From Gambelia wislizenii (Eukaryota; Chordata; Lepidosauria; Squamata; Crotaphytidae), in NCBI GenBank assembly GCA_030847615.1, contig JAUMIR010000004.1:102500001-102564000 (forward strand): DNA of 64,000 bases, read 5' to 3'. The notes below the pieces were generated by a model. That model searched no databases, was not told where the DNA came from, and worked only from the letters and a program-made list of their open reading frames with translations. This document shows, piece after piece, positions 1 through 56,162 of the stretch. Every line of letters begins with the position of its first letter. Position 1 is the first letter of the stretch. The position numbers and the translations under genes were made by a program.

Positions 1-1901
1 CAAACTTTAATTCTTGTACTCTACAAAAAGTCTTGTGTATTCCTTTTTGTACAAAAAAAAGAAACATTACAAAAATACAGACAATTTAATATGATTTTTA
101 TACAATTGTCTTTAGTTTGTTATTTTCATTAAAATATTGCTACCACAGAACTACAATATTTTAGTCGACTATAAAAAAAAATTAAGTCAATGCTTTTTTT
201 TAAGCAGCAAACTGTAAATAACACAGGTCAAAACACAGTTTATAATCATAGTGGATATATCTAAAATTGTTTCAGAAATAATATTTTACATAGTTAATTT
301 TTAATGTTTTATACATTATTTATATAATATTTATATATATATTTATATATTTATAAAAAAGTCATAGCTTGCTAGAATTGAAATGATAGGACGGATTTTG
401 CATGACAAGATGTGCAAAGGCCAGTCTGCTTGGCTAGTATCATCCGTTCTGTTCTTAAAAATATTTAAAAGCCTGTCTTTTGGAATTCCCTCTGAAAGCA
501 TCTGAAAGAACTACATTTGCTCTTGTTTGCCCTCTTCACACACCCTTGCAATTGTTTAGAGCAGAATTTAGCCTACTGTTCAATGCAGTCTTCCCTAATC
601 CAGTGGTCTTCAATTGTGCTGAACTAGAACTTCCACCATTCCAAATCTTCATAATCATTGGTCATGTGGATTAGGCATGATGGGGGTTATAGACCAACAC
701 ATCTGGAATACACCAGGTTGGAAGGCTGAATTCTAATGAATATTCAAGAATGATCCCTTTTTTCAGGCTGTGGAAAACAGAAGAGAGATGTAACTGAATA
801 TCAAGATAAGACGGTACTGCCCAGCAGTCCGCCTCATAAGCTGGAGGGTTGATGTTCTGAGTCTCAACCTCAGAGCCCATAGGGCTAACAAGCATTAACA
901 AGACTGACTGCAAACAAGATAATATGTTGTGAATCCACAATTCATTGACCATGCAGAAAATACTTACTGTGATTTGTGTGGGTCAATGGAAGCAAAAGGG
1001 AAGATTTTTCTAGACAGCTCAGCAAATTAAAAGCAAGCTGAACTTTTCATACAGTATTGCTTACATAGCATAAGGAGACATATGTGGGTTCCATACATCT
1101 TGAGCAATTGACATCTCCAGCCAGCTCTCCAAACATCTCCAGCCAGCTCTCCAAAATAGTAAAGATGAGAAGGGCATGGAATGACTCTTACAGTCAGGGA
1201 TATTGTGAAGAAGGTGAAGTTAAATTTACTAAGTGGGTTCAGTTATGCCTTATTAGGTAAAGAAAGGTACTGTTTTTCAGGGCCTTTGCAGCAGAAAAGG
1301 ACACTTTCCCACCATTTTTCCCTAGTGTGCTTCTTCTAAACCAAACGCAAGTCACAGTATGGAATGGAGACATAGAAAACCAATAAAATAAGAAGATACC
1401 CCTTAGAAAGTGATCACAATTCATCAATCAGTGCTTATTTTCTTGTAGATAGTGCTATAATCTAGTTGGTGAACATTCCCCTCCCCCACCCACCTCTTTT
1501 AACAGGAATTGGAAATCTTCCATTTTTTTTAAACAACAAAAAATCAAAAGCAGAGATGGCCCATTTCCTAGTAACCATTTAGTGTTCATTAAGCTATGAA
1601 CAATTCAGCATTCACTACAACATGAACACTCAGCCAATTGCACATATAGAATTCTTGCATCATGTTTTGATTCATTTCGGAATTGTTGCCTTTGACTTAG
1701 TTGAACAACATCTATTGTATTTAAATGTTGTAAGAATAAAAAGGCCACAGAGTAAGACCTCACTGGTCAGGGAAGAGTCTCTCCCTACATTCTACTGTCT
1801 GATGAGATTGAGAGCAGCAGGTAGTTCCTGTCAGCAGTCATTTTGCAAAAAAATAAAAAATAAAATAAAAAATAAAAACATTATAAAACATTTTCAAATG
1901 T
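1..1901 (-). other. PLPP3: PLPP3 3' untranslated region
   Basis: The region follows the TAG stop without any recognisable repeat or splice site. It becomes very AU-rich towards its distal end, with many UAUUUAU-like stretches complementary to 300-360. ATTAAA-type polyadenylation signals on the minus strand lie at 305-300, 90-85 and 11-6, and no canonical AATAAA was noticed. The roughly 1.9-kb length fits the known long PLPP3 3' UTR, but I cannot fix the cleavage site, which may lie just below position 1. A perfect 22-bp tandem duplication sits at 1111-1154. Confidence 0.72.
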
Positions 1902-47357
<45,456 letters not shown>

Positions 47358-47394
47358 CTGGTAGGAGGGAAAAAAAACAGAGAAACTAAAGAAA

Positions 47395-47545
47395 AGAGTT
47401 ATATTCAAAGAAATAGCTGTATTAGTCTGCATCAGTGTACAAAGGGATCTTTTAGCACCTTTGAGACTATCTTGAAGAAAGCTGATTGAAGGACAGACTT
47501 TTTGTAGACCCAGTCTATGAAAGCTTGTGTTACACTTCTTTCTCG
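47395..47545. repeat. Dispersed repeat of unknown class
   Basis: AGCTGTATTAGTCTGCATCA, CTTTTAGCACCTTTGAGACT and CAGTCTATGAAAGCTTGTGT occur in this order. I associate this pattern with dispersed amniote repeats but cannot place it in a class. It lies 38 bp upstream of exon 2. Confidence 0.45.
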
Positions 47546-49189
47546 CAGTTAGTATTGAAGGTGCAAAAAAATTACTTTGTGTAAGAAGAAAAGAGTCTTC
47601 AAAAACACAAAAAAATTAAAGAACTTGACTCAACAACCAAAAGAAACCTATATGCCCAGTAAAGATTTTGCAACTAAGCTTTTTCCAAAGGTAAATGCAT
47701 ATTAATAGAACCTTAAGTGCAACCAAGTGCTATCACCTTGAAAGTAATGAGGAAAACAGAAAGTCATTCCCTCTAGCAAAACACAACATTGCTTATAACC
47801 CAACCATAAATCATCAATAATACTTTTCCAGTTGAGTTCACCAAACTATAATTACAATGTGTGGGGGGGGGGTTTAAAAATAACAGGCACGATAGCATTA
47901 CACAAAAATGTGCAATAGCTATACAATGTCCATGGAAGCTTGTAAACATAAAGATGTTTCAATTATTCAGCTTGCTATTACAGTTTTACCTAAATGATTA
48001 AAAAAACAAATCCCTCAAAAAGACATTCTCTTTTCATTTTGATGAAAGATGCCACTGTAGTTTCAGAAATGTACCCTTGGTAAGAACCAGGGAGCTACAA
48101 ACTTTGGACACACTTAGGTAGCCAGCCAACATGTGGTTATTAGTACAGTGAGGAACACTTCGGTTTGCTGCCTCACAAGGTTGTTGTTGTAGGGACACAT
48201 ATATGAGTTCTGCTTAGGTAATTAGGTTTCGTGCTTCGTACAACTCAAAGCATAGAAAAGCTGTATTTTAGACCATGACTGAGTGATTCTGCAGTCCAAA
48301 AAGATAAATCTTCCGACAATACACTCCTATGAAAACTCCTGCTGAATTGCTCAAGTATTCCAGATCTATAGAAGATTTATTCCAGGTTGTACCTTTTTAT
48401 TGTACTACTGGTATCTCCTACCTCTCCACTGACACCCCCTTGTCATGGGAAAGAGGCTTGAGTACCCTAATGATTTTTTGAACTATGCTGGCAGTGGCAT
48501 AATAGCCACCAGTAGGGTCTCCCATGCCAGACAGGTCAAAACCGAAGGGTCTGACAAAGAGTATCAAAGGGCAGGATGGGCTCTCTAGCCTTATGGCAAC
48601 CATCCTAGGAGAAGGAAAACTCTAATCCCAAACCCGGGTAGATGGTGCTCGTCCAAGCCTGTAAGGTCAACCATCTAAGAGAAGGAAACTGTAATCAAAC
48701 CTACGACCTGAGGACTTCACTGCTACCGTCCATGCTTCCAAGGCCACAGCAGATGAACCTTTGGTTTAAAAGGTGAGGCCAATTCTGTGCAGGCTACACT
48801 CCACCAGAAAAATCCATTGCACAGGCTCGAAGGACAAATCCAATTCCAAAAAAGCCCTGTAGAGTTATGCAAGGAATGAAACGGCAGGTGTAAAGATGCA
48901 CTGGAAGCCGCAGACCCAACCCTGCATGCAGGCGGTTCAGGACTTTGGTTGCTCGAGGCTGACCTGGGAGATGACAGTCTTGTTTGGCAGCATCCTGAAC
49001 AACCAAGCAGCCTTTTTAAAGGAAAGCACTGCTTGCTCCATATGGAAAGGGGCCTAGAAAAGGTGGCCTAATGAAAGCTCATCCCCAACTAACTGGTTGG
49101 CTAGCTGCAGCCAACCAGCATCTTCTGATGCGGTCAAACCAAAGCAAAGAAACAAAGGCACACACCGGCCTCCAAAGGTGTAAATAAAC

Positions 49190-49642
49190 TTGATGCTTGC
49201 ATGCTGGAACATCAGAACCATGCGAGACTCTGCAGATAGTGGACGGCCTGAGCGTTGTTCTGCTCTAATAGCCCATGAACTATCACGACTTAATATTGAC
49301 ATCGCTGCTCTTAGTGAAGTTCGTCTCCATGAGGAAGGCAGCCTCAAAGAACACGGCACTGGCTACACACTTTACTGGTCTGGCAAACCCAAAACCGAAA
49401 AAAATCTTTCAGGAGTAGGCTTTATGATTAAAAACTCCATTGCCTCCAAACTCGAAATCTTGCCAACAGGACACTCTGATCGCAATATTTCCTTACACCT
49501 ACCACATGTTCTTCTCTTCAGTATATATGCCCCAACGATGCAAGCAACTATGCGACCCTGTAGAGAAAGACAAATTCTACACAGACCTACGCCACTTCAT
49601 ACAAAAAGTCCCTGTAGAAGATTAAATTATTATACCTGGTGA
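49190..49642 (+). pseudogene. LINE endonuclease fragment
   Basis: Open part of the retrotransposon protein from MMLACWNIRTMRDS to SIYAPTMQA. It carries the N-terminal Asn-containing motif (CWNIRT) and the Glu-containing motif (ALSEVRL) of APE-like endonucleases. A frameshift after YAPT moves the rest of the endonuclease into other frames. Confidence 0.8.
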
Positions 49643-49733
49643 TTTCTATGCCAGAGTAGGAAAGATCTCCGAAGCCTGGAAAGCTGTCTTAGGCAAGCAT
49701 GGTGTTGGAAACTGCAATGATAACAGACGCCTC

Positions 49734-51035
49734 TTGCTAGAATTCTGTGCAGAACAACAGCTGACTATTACAAACACTATCTTTCAGCAGAAAGATAGCT
49801 TGAAGACAACCTGGATGCATCCCCGATCCAAACATTGGCACCTCATTGACTATGTTCTGGTCCGCCGGAGAAACATTTGCGATGTCCGTCATACTCGAGT
49901 GATGCCCAGTGCAGAATGCCAAACAGATCATCGCCTCATAAGATGTAAACTAAATCTTCATCTTAAGTTCAAACCTAAGAGGGGTGGCATCTTAAAGAGA
50001 AGACTCCAAGTCAACAATCTTCAACAAGCTACCATGAGAGACAACTTCCAGGCAAACCTGCAAACAAAACTTGAAGACCATCCTACAGATCCTTCTCCTA
50101 CAGTGCTTTGGCAACATATCAAAAACAGTATCCTCCAGTCTGCAGAAGAATCCCCCGGGTTCTCCCACAAGAAAAATCAAGACTGGTTTGATGAAAACAA
50201 CGAAGAGATCCAGGTGCTATTGGCAAAGAAGAGAACTGCTCACCAGGCATACTTCACCCAGCCAACTTGCCATGTAAGAAAAGCAGCTTTCCGTCTCACA
50301 TGTAGTAAACTACAACAAAAACTCCGAGACATGCAGAACAAGTGGTGGATCAATATAGCAGAAAAGACACAACGCTGTGCAGATCTGGGTGATCATAGAG
50401 GACGCTGTGCAGATCTGGGTGATCACAGAGGATTTTATGAAGCTCTTAAAGCAGTGTTTGGACCTACTTATCAGGTCCAAAGCTCCTTATACAGTACAGA
50501 TGGTCAAACATTAATTACTGATAAAGCCTCCATCCTGAATCAATGGGCTGAACACTTTCAAAGTCTCTGTAGTGCCAACCAAGTAGTCCAAGGCTCAGCT
50601 ATCCAACATATGATACAAAAACCAATGAAAAATGAATTGGACATAGCTCCCACTTTGGAAGAGACCCTTAAGGCCATACAGCAGTTGAAAAATGGCAAGG
50701 CAGCTGGGATTGATGGAATCCCACCTGAAGCTTGGAAACACGGAGGTCATGTACTCCATGGTAACTTCCACGAACTCCTTGTGAATTGCTGGGAAAAAGG
50801 GGAACTGCCATCAGATCTCCGTGATGCAGTCATCATCACCCTGTACAAGAAAAAAGGAGCAAAATCCGATTGCTCAAACTATCAAGGTATAACACTGCTC
50901 TCTATTGCTGGAAAAATCCTTGCAAGGATAATCCAGAACAGATTAGTTCCTGCTATTGCAGAAGAACTTCTTCCTGAAAGCCAGTGCGGCTTCAGAGCCA
51001 GTAGGAGTACTACTGATATGATATTTGCACCTTAG
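49734..51035 (+). pseudogene. LINE endonuclease C-terminus and reverse transcriptase, first half
   Basis: A 433-codon open stretch beginning LEFCAEQQLTITNT. It holds the last endonuclease motifs (DYVLVRRR, TDHRLI), a linker, and reverse-transcriptase motifs up to QCGFRASRSTTDM. Ten residues, RCADLGDHRG, are duplicated in tandem at 50371-50430. It stops early at 51033-51035. It is part of the larger element, not a host gene. Confidence 0.82.
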
Positions 51036-51113
51036 ACAACTGCAAGAGTAATGTAGAGAGCAGAACAAGGGTCTCTATGTAACATTTGTCGACCTCACCA
51101 AACTTTCAACACC

Positions 51114-52409
51114 GTGAGTAGAAAAGGTCTGTGGCAGATCCTGGAAAGACTAGGATGTCCCCCCAAATTCCTTAAAATGATTATCTTGCTGCACGAGGGC
51201 CAGCATGGTCAAGTCAGATATGGCGATGCTCTTTCAGAGCCCTTTCTAATAACTAATGGAGTGAAGCAAGGTTGCGTTCTTGCTCCAACTTTATTTACAA
51301 TCTTCAGCATGATGCTCCAAAGAGCTACGGCAGGGCTTGAGGAAGATGACGGCATCTATATACGTTACCGTACTTATGGTAGCTTGTTTAACTTAAGCCA
51401 TCTGAGGGCTCGCACTAAGAGTCTATCTAGTCTGTGAGCTGCTCTTCGCTGATGCTGATGCCCTTGTTGCCCACATAGAAGCAGTTCTGCAGTGCCTAAC
51501 ATCCTGCTTCGCAACAGCTACAGAGCTGTTTGGGCTGGAAGTCAAACATAAGAAAACGGAAGTTCTTTACCAGCTTGCACCACAGGATGAACACCATCAT
51601 CCCCACATTGCCATCGGCAAATCTGTGCTTAAGTCCGTTCAGCAGCTCACCTACCTGGGAAGCATCATCTCCTCAGATGCCAAGATTGACAAAGAGATCG
51701 ATCACAGATTAGCAAAGGCATAGCACATTTGGAAGACTCTACAAAAAAGTCTGGAGTAATAAACACCTGAGGCGAAGCACAAAAATCAGTGTGTATAGAG
51801 CCATTGTACTGTCTATTCTCCTTTATGGGTCTGAAACATGGGTCACCTATCACCACCACTTACGACTCCTCGAACGCTTTCATCAGCGCTGTATATGCAC
51901 AATCCTAAATATACACTGGACTGACTATGTGATGAATGTTGCTGTCCTTGAGCAAGCAGGGATCACCAGCATTGAAGCCATGATATTGAGAACACAGCTG
52001 TGCTGGGCAGGGCACGTTTCTAGGATGGAGGACCATTGTCTCCCAAAAATGGTACTCTACGGTGAACTCACCACGGGTCAGTGTAAGAGGGGCGCTCCAA
52101 AAAAGCGATAAAAGGATTCCCTGAAACAACATCTCAGGCTTGGCCAAATTGATCACCCACCAACAATGGTCCACCCTGGCCTCACATCGGGAGGCATGGA
52201 GACATACTATCCACAACGCTGCAGCCTTATTTGAAAACTCACACTGAAAAAGTCTTGAAGAGAAACGACAACACAGAAAGAATCACAAGCCGGAAACATC
52301 ACCCAAGGAAACCTTCTGCTGTGCTTTCTGCAACCGGACTTGTTTATCTCAGATTGGCCTTTTTAGTCATCAGCGCGCTTGCAGAAAGTGCGGGATGAGT
52401 CCTTCCTGA
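51114..52409 (+). pseudogene. LINE reverse transcriptase second half and zinc finger, broken
   Basis: Across several frames the order is GVKQGCVLAPTLFTIF (about 51260), LLFADADALVAHIEAVL (51440-51490), FGLEVKHKKTEVLYQ, QQLTYLGSIISSD, YGSETWVTYHHH, QLCWAGHVSRMEDHCLPK, GAPKKR followed by a stop, and the C2H2 finger. An aspartate of the metal-binding pair is replaced by Ala, and a stop interrupts the chain near 51721. Confidence 0.78.
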
Positions 52410-54067
52410 ATCTTCGTTTGCAAAGAAAAGCCAGAGAGAGGGGGGGTATGCCCTACTACCCCCTCCCCATGACATCTCATAATTGGGAATATTTGACACT
52501 TTTCAGGGTTAGGTTAGCTGAGGCAACCCAAAAAAGTCAGTTGGAGGTCACAATGACCTGGATGTGTCTTAGAAATATTTTGGCATGGAAGCCCATATTA
52601 GGATTGTGCAGAAGCCACTTAGTAAACACAGTTGTTAAGGAGGTATGTGCTAACCCTTTCTTCCAGCCTTAGGCACCCCAGCAATTATTCATTCAATCAA
52701 ACAATTAAGTGTCCATTCCCAAATCCAATCCTATGGAAATCTCTCCTATAAACCCTCCTGTCCAACCTTGCAAGGTTGTTGTAAACTCAATTCCCATCTC
52801 CCAGCCATTAATGTAATTAATTGAGTTTTGGATTCCTTTGTCTACCTGGTAGAAAAGCCATCCAGGCTTTGTCATAACCAGAGTACCCCCTACAGGATAT
52901 GAAATAGGGTATAAATATTAGTTCCCTGACAATAGAAAGGTGTGCCATGGTGGAAGAACACGGCCATTCTCTTTCTTAGTGCCCCGCTGGATTAGAACTT
53001 CCCGTGCCACCCTCAGACACCTGTCTGAGTATCTTCGCTGCATGAAACTACTCTTCAAGACTGGTAAGTATCACCCTATATTCCCGAATCTCTCCCTCTA
53101 TCTAATCCTTCTGCCTCACTCTACTTGCCTTGTATAGTTCTTAGGAATGTGTGTTGCATGTGTGAGTTTACTTTGTGTTATTTGCAATAAAAATTCTTTC
53201 TTTCACTATAGAACTAGAGTGCTCTCTACAGTTAGTACTGGTATACATCTGTGAAAAGATCCCAAAGTTACCAGGATTCCATTTGAGCCAATTCCCCCAG
53301 ACAATAATAGTGATTTTGGCATCACGGGTGGGTCTCTAAAGCACCCCCTACCTCTTAAGGTGACAGTACTTTTCAAATTCCTTTCAAATACCAATTATAA
53401 GAGGGTCCTAAATGGGGGAGGAGGTACTTCAGCCTTTTAGCACATGGCTATCTCACATGGTGGGGTGTGTGTGTCAAAACTGCAGTTAAACCTTGACAAA
53501 GGTGAAACCCTGTCCTGGTTATAATAACCAATCATAAATGTTCAGTGAATTTGGAGCTATTACTCTATTTCCTTTTCTTTAGTTCTAAAAATATAATTCA
53601 GGTGGATTTTCCTTTGAATCTAATTAGAGGCTGAGACTCTTTTGCCCTAAAATACTGCTAATGGATCGTTTTATAATATAGTTTTACAATAAAGATAATA
53701 TGCAGGCCTTAGATATGAACAACTCGCATAGGCCAAAACTGGAAATATTACTTTTCAAAATCACCCAGCTTACATGGGTACCTAATATATGGGAATATAA
53801 AACATGCTGAAGCTTGATCTACAATTCATCTCCATCCCCCATCCCCCCACTTTGGATTGGGCCCAGGTAGTTTGGCTTCACATGGTTTGGCCTTGGCATA
53901 TTCAACATTTGACCCTCTTATGAGTTAAAATAATTCAGATTCACAAGATCCTCTGATTCATGCAAACCCCAATGTTATTAGAGTGAACATTTCTAAATCA
54001 AGTGGAAGAAGGCAGAGGCAATGCACTGTTGTGGGAACACAAGGAGAACCTGGATTTATTCTCTGGC

Positions 54068-55176
54068 CCTGTCTACACAAGGGGCAAAAAATATGAACAG
54101 GGGGTAAAAAAATCCAAAAAGGCAGGTGTTCGAATGTGAATGATCTGATTAGATTATTTTTTTACCCCCAATAAAGTCCGCTGCGGTGGTGGGGCTGGGA
54201 AGGCAAGACAGAGGAGGACAGCAGCTGTAGCGGTGGGGCTGGTCTGGAGCCATGCCAGAGGGAGGGTGGAGGGGTGGGCAGGCTGGGGGGTACTGCACCT
54301 GGAATCCGCCCAAGACTCTCTGGGGGGGCTCTCTTGTCCTCGTTCTCCGCTCAGCTGCCCTGGCACTTCTCGCTCCCTCCAGTGTGGCTGTCCAGGCGGC
54401 GTTCCGTGGCTCCTGCCCACAAATAAGAGTGAGAAGAAGGGGCAGCAGGGAAGCCACTCCGGCCAGCCTGCTTGAGCAGCAGCTCCAGCACGAGGAGGAG
54501 GAGGACGAGGAAGACAAGCCTGGGCTGGCGAGAGAAGAACCTTGGCGAGGAAGGGAAGTGGGGGAGGGAGTGGGGGCCGAAGTGGGGGAGGGAGAGGCTG
54601 CGCCCCCTGGCTGGGCTGGGCGCCCCTCACAGCCGGTTGGTCGGTCTGCCTGCCTGTTGGGGGCATAGTGGGGTCTCCCAAGGCACAGCAGCCAGAATCA
54701 CCCGGAATGGCAGCAGTGGAGAGTAGGGGGCTGGGAAGGTGTCTGGAGATGGGGCCGGGGTCCTACCGAGGAGGAGGGCAGCAGCAGCAGTGGCGGGGCT
54801 GGCCTGGAGCCAGGCCCAGTGTCCTCTGGAGGAAGTGGAGGAGAGGGCAGCGGTGGCACCATCATCGCATACCTTTAAAAAATGGCGGTCACTGCTGATT
54901 CTCCTCCTATTGAGCCCCACATTCTCTGCTCGGCCAGCCAATCAAATTGCACTGTCCGTTCGTATCTGTATGAACGGGAGTGTACAGATGGAGGGACATT
55001 CAAAGGTTCTACGGATTTATCCAGCCGATCCAGGAGGAGCCCCGCACATTGATCCACCACACACGGATCAAAAGGTGAGTTTTGCCCTCAGATGACACGT
55101 ATTTATTCGAATGGTGGTCTGTACAGATTGCAGGTTTTCCGAATAATATGTGTCATTTTTCATTGTGTAGACGGGA
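54068..55176 (-). mobile_element. hAT-like element, copy D, with 0.7-kb GC-rich core
   Basis: The termini are CCTGTCTACACAA and the complement of TTGTGTAGACGGGA. The flanks carry TCTCTGGC (54060-54067) and TCTCTGGT (55177-55184), an 8-bp target duplication with one mismatch. On the minus strand it shares GATTGGCTGGCCGAG (inverted at about 54934-54948) and the CGCCATTTTTTAAAG|GTATGC stretch with copies A-C. The core 54180-54860 is strongly GC-rich, with overlapping open frames on both strands (up to 175 codons) that are low-complexity Pro/Arg/Gly products. Confidence 0.75.
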
Positions 55177-55244
55177 TCTCTGGTCACTTCATTATCTGTG
55201 ATCATTTTTTACTCAGCTCATTTCAAATGCTGAAATGAGATGAG

Positions 55245-55385
55245 TAAAGAGATTTTTGATTGGGGAAAAGAAGGTCAGTGATTAAGGATTTGCTAAGTAT
55301 TCTTTGCCCATGAAACCCTTATGAAATTCACAGAGTCGCTGTAAGTAGACAGGCAACTTGAAGGCACACACTATACACATATTGG
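55245..55385 (+). mobile_element. SINE 3' half
   Basis: The tail (TTTGCCCATGAAACCC, AAATTCACAGAGTCGCTGTA, CAACTTGAAGGCACAC) matches that of the next SINE, but the head is absent. It lies directly before the 5S-SINE. Confidence 0.68.
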
Positions 55386-55410
55386 CAAATGTTCTATTAT
55401 TAACATATGC

Positions 55411-55639
55411 AATGGCCTAAGTACCCTATTCTGTCTCCTCTTGGAAGCTAAGCAAGGTCAGCTCTGGTTAGTACTTAGATGGGAGACCACTAACAAATAG
55501 CAGGTGTTGTAGGCTATATTTCAGAGGAAGGAATTGGCAAGACCATCTCTTGAGTATTCCTTGCCTAAGAAAATATGAAATTCATGGGGCCACCATAGTA
55601 AACAGACAACTTGAAGGCACACTCACACACATACACACC
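55411..55639 (+). mobile_element. 5S rRNA-derived SINE
   Basis: The head 55411-55519 is recognisably 5S rRNA. It keeps box A (GGAAGCTAAGCAAGGTCA), box C (GGTTAGTACTTAGATGGGAG) and the 5S 3' end AGGTGTTGTAGGCT. The body and tail (CTAAGAAAATATGAAATTC, CAACTTGAAGGCACAC) are shared with the tRNA-type SINEs of the window and end in CA-rich sequence. This is the architecture of the squamate 5S-Sauria SINEs mobilised by RTE-BovB. About a tenth of the 5S positions are changed, so it is not a 5S gene. Confidence 0.88.
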
Positions 55640-56117
55640 TTTACAGGCTGAGTCAAGATGATCAATGTATGCAAAAGGATCTGTTTTGTAACACACTCAT
55701 GAAACAGCAAATCAATGTGGGAAGAAACATACAGATGTCTGTCTCTGAATTTGCAACTTAAAATTTAGCATACTATCTGGTCCCACATCATTGTCTTTCC
55801 ACTACCTAACATTTTAGAACAGAACCTATCTGGACACAGGCTTTCCTTGCCAGGCCAACCATGTATATTAACAGGCTAAAAGAAAAACCCTCAGGACCCC
55901 AATGAAAAATTGCTGCTGGAAAGTTCACAGTGCATGAGGTGATCTAGTTTCATACCCACTAGAAGCAGCAGTTTAATAGTTAAACTTTGTGGATTAACCA
56001 TACCATGGTGACGTGGCTTATTGTTATTGCTCTAGTTCCTATTTTTAATAGCTTTCATATGACAGATCTGTAAAACACATGTTCTCTCAAACAATAAAAC
56101 ATATCTGAGAGTTATAT

Positions 56118-56162
56118 TGTTTGGGTTGTGTGTGTTTTTTTTTTTTTAGAAAAAGAAAAAAA
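56118..56162. repeat. TG/T and A-rich low-complexity tract
   Basis: A TG run and poly(T) are followed by an AAAG-rich tract. Confidence 0.75.

Larger units (their letters stand above)
48590..52440 (+). mobile_element. APE-type non-LTR retrotransposon of Ingi/Vingi character, degenerate
   Basis: After about 600 bp of 5' leader, a broken reading frame runs from 49190 to about 52409. It contains in order: an apurinic endonuclease domain (LACWNIRTMRDS, DIAALSEVRLHEEG, then the HLIDYVLVRRR and TDHRLIRCKL region), a reverse transcriptase (NGKAAGIDGIPPEAWKH, SDCSNYQGITLLSIAGKILA, GVKQGCVLAPTLFTIF), a thumb/connection region (YLGSIISSDAKID, YGSETWV, LCWAGHVSRMED) and a C-terminal CCAFC-type C2H2 zinc finger with GLFSHQRAC near 52330-52390. 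At least three frameshifts and several stops break it. The catalytic box reads FADAD rather than FADD. No RNase H was seen. The Ingi/Vingi assignment rests on overall layout, and a related Jockey-like clade is possible. End positions are approximate. Confidence 0.82.

Noticed and set aside
54149..54681. Overlapping open frames of 122-175 codons on both strands as genes
   Set aside because: They lie in the GC-rich core of a hAT-like element, are low-complexity Pro/Arg/Ser products, and frames are open on both strands simply because of base composition.
55411..55519. Functional 5S rRNA gene
   Set aside because: Changes in box A, the middle and the 3' part, plus a fused SINE body, show it is a 5S-derived SINE head.
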